From Dysgonamonadaceae bacterium (GTDB taxonomy: Bacteria > Bacteroidota > Bacteroidia > Bacteroidales > Azobacteroidaceae), in assembly GCA_031287395.1 (NCBI GenBank), contig JAITTA010000243.1, positions 1-10,296 of the forward strand: a DNA stretch of 10,296 nucleotides, given 5' to 3'. A program made the position numbers and the translations under genes. Under the pieces are notes generated by a model. It ran no database searches and was not told where the DNA came from. It saw nothing but the letters and a program-made list of their open reading frames with translations. Every line of letters starts with the position of its first letter. Position 1 is the first letter of the stretch. Shown here in pieces: positions 1-5,836 of the stretch.

Positions 1-1
1 T

Positions 2-685
2 TTTAAGCCGGAATGGGACAAATATAAAATGTGGGGGTTGTCTTATAAAAATGAAGAAGAGAATATGCGTGCCTATTCTATGGCCAACTACCCGGCGGAA
101 GGAGATATTGTGATGTTGAATGTACGTATTGCTACTCCTCCGTTCGACCGTACGACCGGAGCCTGGAAAGAAGGTATTCCTCCGGGCTTGTGTTCTTCTT
201 TTATTTTCAATCTGAAGCCCGGAGATAAAGTACGGGTTTCAGGTCCTTATGGGGATTTTCATATTCTGGATACAACGCGCGAAATGTTGTATATCGGCGG
301 TGGAGCAGGAATGGCACCTTTGCGTTCGCAACTTTTGCATTTATTTCATACCCTGAAAACTACCGATAGAAAGATTTCATACTGGTATGGCGCCCGTTCA
401 AAAAATGAAATTTTCTATGAAGAGGACTTTCGTGCTATTGAAAGGGAATATCCGAATTTTACATTCAATATTGCATTGAGCGAGCCTCTTCCGGAAGATC
501 ATTGGACGGGATACACCGGTTTTATACACCAGGTTATTTTTGACAATTATCTTCAATTCCACGAATCTCCTGAGGATATAGAATACTATATGTGCGGTCC
601 GGGACCGATGGCCAATGCAGTCAAGAATCTGTTGGATAATCTTGGCGTTCCGCCGGAAATGTTGATGTTCGATGATTTTGGATAA
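2..685 (+). CDS. nqrF: NqrF, Na+-translocating NADH:quinone reductase subunit F (3' part)
   Basis: This is the C-terminal 227 residues of NqrF; the 5' end lies outside the window and the frame is open from base 2. NqrF is the NADH-oxidising subunit of the Na+-NQR complex in the inner membrane and passes electrons from NADH through FAD and a 2Fe-2S centre. Visible are the FAD-binding R-A-Y-S motif (residues 23-26 of the fragment), the nucleotide-binding GGGAGMAPLRS (about 99-109), the SYWYGARSKNEIFY segment, and MCGPGPM (about 197-203) of the ferredoxin-reductase fold. The chain ends in FDDFG, as NqrF proteins typically do. The N-terminal membrane helix and the 2Fe-2S domain of the roughly 410-residue family lie off the left edge. 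In known operons nqrF is the last gene (nqrABCDEF), which fits the change of content after 685. Identification is secure. Confidence 0.96.
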   Translation, partial: FKPEWDKYKMWGLSYKNEEENMRAYSMANYPAEGDIVMLNVRIATPPFDRTTGAWKEGIPPGLCSSFIFNLKPGDKVRVSGPYGDFHILDTTREMLYIGGGAGMAPLRSQLLHLFHTLKTTDRKISYWYGARSKNEIFYEEDFRAIEREYPNFTFNIALSEPLPEDHWTGYTGFIHQVIFDNYLQFHESPEDIEYYMCGPGPMANAVKNLLDNLGVPPEMLMFDDFG

Positions 686-690
686 TTTTG
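661..690 (+). promoter_or_regulatory. possible promoter for the 754 gene
   Basis: TAATTTTG at 683-690 matches the Bacteroidota -7 form TAnnTTTG. GTTG at 661-664 sits 18 nt upstream as a partial -33 element. The start of transcription would be near 697, giving a leader of about 57 nt before the ATG at 754. The site overlaps the end of nqrF. Such short AT-rich motifs arise easily by chance, so this is only a candidate. Confidence 0.3.
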
Positions 691-753
691 ATGAACGGTG
701 AGCCGGAACTTACGTGCGGATCGGTTCTCTGTTCACATTTAAAATATGAACGA

Positions 754-1977
754 ATGAAAAAACTGAGTGTTTTAATATTCTTTATTGGTTTTTTTTATTA
801 CTTACCTGCTCAAACAGATAGTAGTTCCGTCGTCAACCGTATATCGGAAATGGAACTTTCCAAGTCTGATCTGATATCAAAAGGCAGGCGGTTGTTGTTA
901 AGTGATTTGGAAAAAGGGAATGTTCAAGGTGTCAAAGATATTGTGGAATATCTGACTATGAAGGTGGAAGACGAGGATCACCTGGCATTCTGGGCAATAG
1001 AACGCCTGATGTTGTATTTCTGGATCGGTGATTATACGCAGGTGTTGAATTGGGCTTTGTATTTGAGTTCCAAAGAAGCGGAAAAACAACGAAAGCCTCT
1101 GTTTACTCCCAGTGACGACATGATCGGGGGAAAAATGACGGATCTGGTCAAAGAGGAATATAGTTTGATCCGGGATGATTTTAAGTCTTTGAAGTTTTCA
1201 CAGGATACGGAGGATTTTTTGTCCCTGTTTTTGGATCGCTTGCTTGTAGTGTATGATTCTAAATTTGTTTCCATAGACAAAATCAATGAAAATTCGGATC
1301 GTTTTGTTAAGACATATCCTGATTCTCCTCTTTCTAAGGTTGTAAAGGAAACGGTTTCATACAAATTTCGTCCGGGAGATTGGCAATGGGGGATTTCCTT
1401 AGGCGGAGGAGTCCATCTTGATTCCGGCAATATGACTGATCATATTGATTTTAGCCAGGGGGCCTTCGTTATGATGTTTGATGTGTTTTACAAAAAATTC
1501 TACTTCGGATTGGGATTGACTGCATTTGGTGGTAATGCCAGGGAAGATATCAGGATAAAAAGTAAAGATCAGGTTTGGCCAAAAGGAGAATTTATCCCTG
1601 TAACCATGTGTTATCCCGTTATTGGATTCAAGGCCTTGGAGTATAAAAGATTAAAGTTGACTCCATTTGCCGGGGTTTCTTTCAATTTTGCAAAGCCGTC
1701 AGAGGAAGCGGTCAGTGATAATCCTGACCTTAAGGGGCTTAGTTTTGGAACGTCGGTAACACCATTGGTAGGTTTTGATCTTGATTTTTCTTTGACTGAT
1801 CTGACAAAAGTCAAGCCCCGGACAGACTATAATCCGAACGGTTGCTTTCTGGTAGGACTTAAAGGAATGTACATGCCCGGTATTATTACGAACCAGGGAA
1901 GTAACCTGACCGGAAATATGTTTATGTTGGGTTTGAGTGTTAAGGTATTGTTCTTTCAGTTGAAAAGAGTATATTGA
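754..1977 (+). CDS. exported protein, probable outer-membrane beta-barrel domain, function unknown
   Basis: I do not recognise a named family. The frame is open from a TTG at 688 and an ATG at 691. The ATG at 754 is preferred because it begins a clear signal peptide: MKK, a hydrophobic run to about residue 18, then LPAQ with likely cleavage after Ala19 or Gln20. This gives 407 residues. Residues 25-205 are mostly helical and charged and include YPDSPLSKVVKE (188-199), which resembles the end of helical TPR-like repeats in envelope proteins. Residues 208-407 alternate polar and hydrophobic/aromatic residues with many Gly (WQWGISLGGGV, FYFGLGLTAFGG, LTPFAGVSFNF, MFMLGLSVKVLFF), as in transmembrane beta strands. 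The last residue is Tyr, consistent with a BAM-type C-terminal signal. The likely location is the outer membrane with a periplasmic helical domain. No catalytic motif is visible. The gene follows nqrF but is unlikely to be part of the NQR complex. Confidence 0.8.
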   Translation: MKKLSVLIFFIGFFYYLPAQTDSSSVVNRISEMELSKSDLISKGRRLLLSDLEKGNVQGVKDIVEYLTMKVEDEDHLAFWAIERLMLYFWIGDYTQVLNWALYLSSKEAEKQRKPLFTPSDDMIGGKMTDLVKEEYSLIRDDFKSLKFSQDTEDFLSLFLDRLLVVYDSKFVSIDKINENSDRFVKTYPDSPLSKVVKETVSYKFRPGDWQWGISLGGGVHLDSGNMTDHIDFSQGAFVMMFDVFYKKFYFGLGLTAFGGNAREDIRIKSKDQVWPKGEFIPVTMCYPVIGFKALEYKRLKLTPFAGVSFNFAKPSEEAVSDNPDLKGLSFGTSVTPLVGFDLDFSLTDLTKVKPRTDYNPNGCFLVGLKGMYMPGIITNQGSNLTGNMFMLGLSVKVLFFQLKRVY

Positions 1978-2006
1978 AACGTAGAAAAGGAGTATGACAC
2001 GAGTTC

Positions 2007-2043
2007 CATATGACCTTTAAAAATAAAATGATGTACGTATGAA
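2007..2043 (+). repeat. shared leader element, copy 1 (before the DUF2185 gene)
   Basis: The 27 bases before this start codon (2012-2038) match the 27 bases before the radical SAM start (minus strand, 5654-5628) at 24 positions with no gaps. The match continues into ATGAA and, with one indel, upstream to CATATGAC. The most conserved part is AATGATGTACGTATGAA. Within it ATG-ATG-TAC-GTA-TGA reads as a four-codon mini-ORF (2028-2042) whose stop overlaps the gene's ATG at 2039. No TAnnTTTG box was found just upstream of this copy. Confidence 0.6.
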
Positions 2044-2380
2044 AACGGAAGATTTACAACAAAGAGAAGAGCCTGAAGGGCGAACGTGCGAGAGTGAAGT
2101 AAAAAAATACGCCTTTGTGTCTAAACGGGCCTTGGAGGCCGACCACATCGGCTATTGTTATCGTGATTACCCCGAAACCAACATCGACAGTGGTTGGCGT
2201 TTCCTCTATGGTGATGAAGACGAGGAATATCTTAACAATCCCGACAACTGCCGGTCGGTTTATCCTGAGGAAATGCTTTCCGTGAATCCGGCCCTCGATA
2301 TTATATTATCGGCTCCAATCAACCATGAATTTGAATGGGATGACGAACAACAAATGTATGTGGAAATTGTGGAAGATTGA
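2039..2380 (+). CDS. DUF2185 (Imm33-like) domain protein
   Basis: A 113-residue acidic cytosolic protein with no signal peptide or membrane segment. Residues 23-104 fit the DUF2185 domain: an Ala-Phe-Val-Ser-Lys start (25-29), then Ile-Gly-Tyr-Cys-Tyr-Arg, then DSGWRFLYGDEDEEYLNNPDNC, a YPEEMLSVNPALD segment, and a terminal FEWDDE stretch. This family is listed as Imm33 among immunity proteins of polymorphic toxin systems, but many members are lone genes of unknown role. No toxin gene is recognisable nearby; the preceding gene encodes an exported barrel-like protein rather than an obvious toxin. The start at 2039 lies in the leader shared with the radical SAM gene, and the symporter begins 22 bp after the stop, so the two may be co-transcribed. 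Family assignment is fairly sure; an immunity function is only an inference. Confidence 0.82.
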   Translation: MKTEDLQQREEPEGRTCESEVKKYAFVSKRALEADHIGYCYRDYPETNIDSGWRFLYGDEDEEYLNNPDNCRSVYPEEMLSVNPALDIILSAPINHEFEWDDEQQMYVEIVED

Positions 2381-2402
2381 ATCAAAAATAGAATTGTAAT
2401 GC

Positions 2403-3566
2403 ATGAAAAAATACAAGCTCGGATTATTACCTAAAGTCATTATTGCAATTGTTTCGGGAATTACTCTGGGGTATTTTCTTCCGGAAGGAGTTGTCCGTAT
2501 CTTTATTACCTTCAACGGAATATTCTCTAACTTTCTCAGTTTTTGTATTCCTCTTATAATTCTGGGATTAGTTGCTCCGGGCATCTCAGACTTGGGGAAA
2601 AAGGCCGGAAAGCTCTTGCTTATTACAGTTGTGCTGGCTTACGGTTCTTCTCTTTTTTCCGGATTTTACACCTATTTTTCTTGCAAATCGCTATTTGGTT
2701 ATCTGGATTTGGGAAATGCTCCGGTAACTATAGATCATCCGGAATCGATATCCTCCATTCCGTTTTTTAAAATCGATATGCCTCCGGTGTTTGATGTAAT
2801 GACTGCTCTGATATTAGCTTTTGTTCTGGGGATCGGTGCGGCGGCAGTCGGCGCGGATACATTGAAAAAATTTTTTCAGGAATTCAAACAAATCGTTGAA
2901 CTTCTGATTTCCAGGATCATTATCCCTCTTTTACCGCTTTATATATTTGGAATTTTTCTTAGTATGAGTTATTCCGGGTCTACGTTACAAATTATTTCCA
3001 TATTCGGAAAGGTGATTGGAATCATTTTTGTCCTGCATATTTTTCTTTTGATCATACAATTTTGTATTGCAGGTGTGGTAGGCAGGCAGAATCCTTTCAA
3101 ATTGCTTTACAGAATGTTGCCGGCTTATATGACAGCGCTGGGCACCTCCTCTTCTGCAGCTACGATTCCTGTTACATTGGAACAGGTGAAACGGAATGGG
3201 GTGAGTGAAGACGTTGCCGATTTTTGCGTACCGTTATGTGCAACCATTCATCTATCCGGAAGTACCATGAAAATTGTGGCTATGAGTCTGGCCGTTTGCA
3301 TGATACAGGGGCTCCCTTATGATCTTCAACTCTATTCGGGTTTCATTATGTTACTGGGAATAATGATGATTGCCGCCCCCGGGGTTCCGGGAGGCGCTAT
3401 TATGGCATCTGTAGCTCTTTTACAGTCGTTTCTTGGTTTTGACGGACAATCTGTCGGTCTGATGATTGCTCTATACATTGCGATTGATAGTTTTGGAACG
3501 GCATGCAATGTTACGGGAGATGGTGCTATTGCAATTATTGTCGATAAAATTGCTCAAAAACACTGA
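2403..3566 (+). CDS. DAACS-family (SDF) symporter with atypical substrate and cation sites
   Basis: An inner-membrane secondary transporter of the dicarboxylate/amino acid:cation symporter family, 387 residues (the family is usually about 400-430). It is hydrophobic throughout, starting MKKYKLGLLPKVIIAIVSG. Hairpin 1 is seen at TSSSAAT (248-254), hairpin 2 at PGVPGGAIMAS (326-336) and TM8 at DSFGTACNVTGD (362-373). Aligned by eye to GltPh, Asp394 (D362), Thr398 (T366), Asn401 (N369) and Asp405 (D373) are kept. Arg397, which binds the acidic side chain, is Gly365, and its partner Asp390 is Tyr358. The TM7 NMDGT motif reads HLSGS (283-287), so the cation-binding Asn310 and Asp312 become His and Ser. 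A glutamate or aspartate carrier is therefore unlikely; a neutral or different substrate with altered coupling is more plausible. It follows the DUF2185 gene by 22 bp and overlaps the convergent gene by 13 bp. Family is sure; substrate unknown. Confidence 0.92.
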   Translation: MKKYKLGLLPKVIIAIVSGITLGYFLPEGVVRIFITFNGIFSNFLSFCIPLIILGLVAPGISDLGKKAGKLLLITVVLAYGSSLFSGFYTYFSCKSLFGYLDLGNAPVTIDHPESISSIPFFKIDMPPVFDVMTALILAFVLGIGAAAVGADTLKKFFQEFKQIVELLISRIIIPLLPLYIFGIFLSMSYSGSTLQIISIFGKVIGIIFVLHIFLLIIQFCIAGVVGRQNPFKLLYRMLPAYMTALGTSSSAATIPVTLEQVKRNGVSEDVADFCVPLCATIHLSGSTMKIVAMSLAVCMIQGLPYDLQLYSGFIMLLGIMMIAAPGVPGGAIMASVALLQSFLGFDGQSVGLMIALYIAIDSFGTACNVTGDGAIAIIVDKIAQKH

Positions 3567-4012
3567 ATTTCGCTGTAGTCCGGGATTTCATTCAGAAAAG
3601 TGGACGTACCGGAGTTAAAATCTATTTTACAACAGAAATGTTGTAATCCATTGCTTATGATCAACCAGGGGACTTGTAGTTTCATATTATACCGGCTGAT
3701 CTGGTCGAAAGTGTTTTGCTTGATTGTAACTTTGGGAGATTTGTATTCAATGATCATCAGAGGGTTCAGGAATTGGTCATACAACACGGTATCACAACGT
3801 TTTATTACACTTCCCAGTCCGATCTGCATTTCGTTTGCCAGCAGGGATTCCGGGAAATGTTTATAACTAATCAGGTAATTGATAAAGTGCTGACGGACAT
3901 ATTCTTCCGGAGTCAACCGGAAATACTGCTTTCTTAAACGGTCGAAAATGTATTCCTTCTCGTTTTGTTTCTTTATTTTCAGTTCGAACTGCGGAAGATT
4001 TAACAGATTCAT
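3554..4012 (-). CDS. stand-alone HsdR N-terminal (HSDR_N_2-like) nuclease-domain protein
   Basis: A 152-residue protein resembling only the N-terminal nuclease domain of type I restriction subunit HsdR. The start is set at the ATG at 4012 (MNLLNLPQFELKI, the usual opening of this family); a TTG at 4033 in the same frame would add seven residues. The PD-(D/E)XK pattern is intact: Asp74 in RCDTVLYD, then Glu89 and Lys91 in IIEYKSP. Gln104 and Tyr108 in QISRY match the QxxxY motif of HsdR nucleases. Conserved LTPEEYVRQHFINYL lies at 34-48. There is no helicase or translocase domain and no hsdM or hsdS nearby, so this is not a restriction system. Similar short proteins are widespread in Bacteroidota, and I recall them near holA, which here lies 2.6 kb away beyond the radical SAM gene. 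Its 3' end overlaps the symporter tail to tail. Cellular role unknown. Confidence 0.9.
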   Translation of the reverse strand: MNLLNLPQFELKIKKQNEKEYIFDRLRKQYFRLTPEEYVRQHFINYLISYKHFPESLLANEMQIGLGSVIKRCDTVLYDQFLNPLMIIEYKSPKVTIKQNTFDQISRYNMKLQVPWLIISNGLQHFCCKIDFNSGTSTFLNEIPDYSEIQCF

Positions 4013-4037
4013 GATTAAGAATTTAATTGTCAAAATC

Positions 4038-4056
4038 GTTTTTACGTCGTAAAAAC
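4038..4056. repeat. 19-nt perfect palindrome before the HsdR-N gene
   Basis: GTTTTTACGTCGTAAAAAC reads as two 9-nt arms around a single central base. It lies 26 bp upstream of the minus-strand ATG at 4012 and begins one base downstream of the transcription start predicted from the promoter at 4064-4095. That position suits a repressor operator or a 5'-UTR stem-loop (8 bp with a 3-nt loop). The stem is AT-rich and no U-tract follows on the minus strand, so it is a poor terminator for the radical SAM gene. Confidence 0.55.
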
Positions 4057-4063
4057 TTTACTT

Positions 4064-4095
4064 CAAAGATACTGTAAGAAATTAGATTCACCAAA
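4064..4095 (-). promoter_or_regulatory. promoter candidate for the HsdR-N gene
   Basis: On the minus strand TATCTTTG (4071-4064) matches the -7 form TAnnTTTG exactly. TTTG (4095-4092) lies 20 nt upstream as the -33 element. Transcription would start near 4057 and give a leader of about 45 nt to the ATG at 4012. Both boxes are complete, making this one of the better promoter matches in the window. It suggests the gene is transcribed separately from the radical SAM gene upstream. Confidence 0.5.
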
Positions 4096-4139
4096 ATGAC
4101 CAAACCCAAGGCCAAAACGAAAAATAGTCTGTTCTTTCT

Positions 4140-5627
4140 TCATTTACTCTTCTGAAAAATAGAGAAAAGATCCCTGTTCATCATTTTTCTAGCATTGAGT
4201 TTATATAATAAACGAATTATGAATACTTTTAAGTTTATATAAAAATTATGACCCAAGTATTTCATGGAAAAATAAATCAATAGTTTAACGAGGGATTTAT
4301 TTTCTCTTACTCTATACACGTCATAATGGAACGAATCGAAACTCTTTTGAATTTGTTTTTTAGAAAACCCCGGTAAGTCGAGGGTTGCAATCTGGCGTTC
4401 GTCTTTTGTATTCATTTTCTCCGGAATCAGGTTCAGATGTTCGCACATCTCATAAAGTTCAGTTCCCTGGTAAGGGAAAAAAATGGATGTGGCATGGAAA
4501 GCAGGTTGAATTATCTGATTCATTTTAACTGTCTCGGAGAATTCCAATGGAGTTTCGGTAGGTAAACCTACCATGTTGAAAAGAGCAATGTCAATTCCCC
4601 GTTTTTTTGCGGCAAAAGCAGTTTTCAATATCATATCGTTGGAATAATCCCTGTTCAGGATTTCTTTTCTTATCCGGTAATTCCCTGATTCCAAGCCGAT
4701 AGTTACCGAAGTGATATTGGCTTTCCTGAAGTTATCGAATACAAACTCAATGTCCATCAAAGGAAATATGCGGAGATTTGTTCCGAATTTCAGTTTAAAT
4801 CCTGTTTCTTTTCCAAATTGATATAAATTTTCACAAAAAACGTTCAACCATTTCAAATTAGCTCCCAAAGTTTCTATTTCGAGGTAAATTTCATCGACGT
4901 CCGGGAATAAAGCATGCAAGGTTCGTATTTCGGCAATTACATTTTCAGGACTCCTTAACCGGACATATTTTCCCGGACTGATTTTTCTCAACCGGTGATT
5001 ACAGCAATAAGTACAGTTGTACGGGCAACCACGGCCAACCAGAACCGTCAGTTTCGTATCCGGTTCGAGTATCCAGTTCTGCCACAGATCCCTGTCCGGG
5101 AAAGGCAGTTCATCCAAATCCCGGACAAACGGACGTGGAGCATTTTTGACGATTCCGCCATCGGATGTTTTTACCCAAAGGTTTGCAATGTTGTCTATGT
5201 TCTTTCCGGTATCCAGATTATTGACCATCTCCAATGTGGGATACTCGCCTTCGCCGACACAGAATGCATCAAAAATCTCCAGATACTTTTCGTCCGGATT
5301 CAGCGTAACATGAACCCCTCCCGCATAAAGGAACAACCCGGAAAACAAACGTTTGATTTCCGATGCTACATCACATAAAAAATCGAATTCGGAAAAAACA
5401 GCCGTAAATGCAACAACCTGAGCCTTCGAAGACCGGATCTTCCTGGAAAGAAACTGAATATTTTTGTGCCTGTATTTCCTGTCCAATACAACCAGTTCAC
5501 ACGTGTGCCCGGATCTTTTCAGCACGGAAGAAATCAGGGAAATGCCGAAATAAATTCCCTCCTGCCCCAATAAAGGCTTTTCCTGAACAATGGATTTTTG
5601 AACAGAATACACAAACAGGATATTCAT
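4140..5627 (-). CDS. B12-binding-domain radical SAM protein
   Basis: A 495-residue cytosolic enzyme of the cobalamin-domain radical SAM group (BchE/P-methylase-like). Residues 1-135 form a Rossmann-type B12-binding domain: MNILFVYS, GISLISSVLKRSGH, AGGVHVTLNPD (102-112) and FCVGEGEYP (122-130). The DxHxxG cobalt-ligand motif is not seen, which is common in this group. The radical SAM core starts at about 195 with GRGCPYNCTYC, giving CX3CX2C at Cys201, Cys205 and Cys208 for the 4Fe-4S cluster. It continues through IYLEIETLG (247-255), VTIGLESGN (308-316) and NMVGLPTET (351-359). The C-terminal tail (about 443-482) is rich in hydrophobic and Lys/Arg residues and may be amphipathic. Members typically methylate or rearrange unactivated carbons, but no biosynthetic partner sits beside it, so the substrate is unknown. 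The start at 5627 lies in the leader shared with the DUF2185 gene. Architecture sure; reaction not. Confidence 0.92.
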   Translation of the reverse strand: MNILFVYSVQKSIVQEKPLLGQEGIYFGISLISSVLKRSGHTCELVVLDRKYRHKNIQFLSRKIRSSKAQVVAFTAVFSEFDFLCDVASEIKRLFSGLFLYAGGVHVTLNPDEKYLEIFDAFCVGEGEYPTLEMVNNLDTGKNIDNIANLWVKTSDGGIVKNAPRPFVRDLDELPFPDRDLWQNWILEPDTKLTVLVGRGCPYNCTYCCNHRLRKISPGKYVRLRSPENVIAEIRTLHALFPDVDEIYLEIETLGANLKWLNVFCENLYQFGKETGFKLKFGTNLRIFPLMDIEFVFDNFRKANITSVTIGLESGNYRIRKEILNRDYSNDMILKTAFAAKKRGIDIALFNMVGLPTETPLEFSETVKMNQIIQPAFHATSIFFPYQGTELYEMCEHLNLIPEKMNTKDERQIATLDLPGFSKKQIQKSFDSFHYDVYRVRENKSLVKLLIYFSMKYLGHNFYINLKVFIIRLLYKLNARKMMNRDLFSIFQKSK

Positions 5628-5660
5628 ACGTACATCATTTGTTTTTTAAAAGTCATTATG
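5623..5660 (-). repeat. shared leader element, copy 2 (before the radical SAM gene)
   Basis: This is the minus-strand partner of the element at 2007-2043. The core, 5654-5628, differs from the other copy at three of 27 bases, and the start codon occupies the same place. The mini-ORF ATG-ATG-TAC-GTA-TGA (5638-5624) is fully preserved and its stop overlaps the ATG at 5627. The genes that follow the two copies are unrelated, so the likeness does not come from coding homology. Confidence 0.6.
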
Positions 5661-5668
5661 ACTATTCT

Positions 5669-5676
5669 CAAATTTA
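5669..5676 (-). promoter_or_regulatory. possible -7 box for the radical SAM gene
   Basis: TAAATTTG on the minus strand matches TAnnTTTG and would start transcription near 5662, about 35 nt before the ATG at 5627. The shared leader would then lie entirely within the mRNA. No TTG was found 17-23 nt upstream, so the match is incomplete. A second -7-like box, TACCTTTG, lies at 5770-5763 and also lacks a -33 element. Confidence 0.35.
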
Positions 5677-5699
5677 CCCTGAATCGGTTGGTCATCTTG

Positions 5700-5742
5700 C
5701 TCACATCGTGAGAAAATCTACATAAACAATAACCTCAGGTTA
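5700..5742. repeat. two 13-nt inverted repeats between divergent genes
   Basis: CTCACATCGTGAG (5700-5712; 5-nt arms, 3-nt centre) and TAACCTCAGGTTA (5730-5742; 6-nt arms, 1-nt centre) are both perfect. They sit between the candidate radical SAM promoter and the amn promoter. Their centres are 30 bp apart. They could be operator sites, but sequences this short can arise by chance. The rest of the 209-bp divergent region (5628-5836) holds the shared leader and the promoter candidates. Confidence 0.35.
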
Positions 5743-5777
5743 CTGAATGACGGTGTAATTTACAAAGGTATGATTTT

Positions 5778-5805
5778 TTTGTGTAAAAAAAAATCCGTAC
5801 TTTTG
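5778..5805 (+). promoter_or_regulatory. promoter candidate for amn-holA
   Basis: TACTTTTG (5798-5805) matches the -7 form TAnnTTTG. TTTG (5778-5781) lies 16 nt upstream, slightly closer than usual. Transcription would begin near 5812, leaving a leader of about 25 nt before the ATG at 5837. Because the next gene starts only 3 bp after amn, this promoter probably drives both. Confidence 0.5.
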
Positions 5806-5836
5806 TTTTTATTATCCGGTAACAGAATTCTGAATT

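Noticed and set aside
696..729. Possible hairpin after nqrF (GAGCCG with CGGTTCTC)
   Set aside because: The pairing needs a 2-nt bulge, has a long loop and no T-run follows, so it does not support a terminator.
1032..1430. 132-codon minus-strand open frame
   Set aside because: It is antisense to the exported-protein gene, whose frame has a signal peptide and barrel pattern; no protein features in the antisense reading.
2039..3566. A toxin-immunity or defence island around the DUF2185 gene
   Set aside because: No toxin, secretion or defence effector domain could be recognised in the neighbouring genes; kept only as a family-based possibility.
3554..4012. A type I restriction-modification system
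   Set aside because: Only the HsdR N-terminal domain is present; no helicase part, hsdM or hsdS is in the window.
4038..4056. Palindrome as a terminator of the radical SAM gene
   Set aside because: The stem is AT-rich, no U-tract follows on the minus strand, and it lies beyond the promoter of the next gene; an operator or leader element fits better.
5408..5725. 105-codon plus-strand open frame
   Set aside because: It lies antisense to the radical SAM gene and across its leader; the minus-strand frame has clear family motifs, so this is a shadow.
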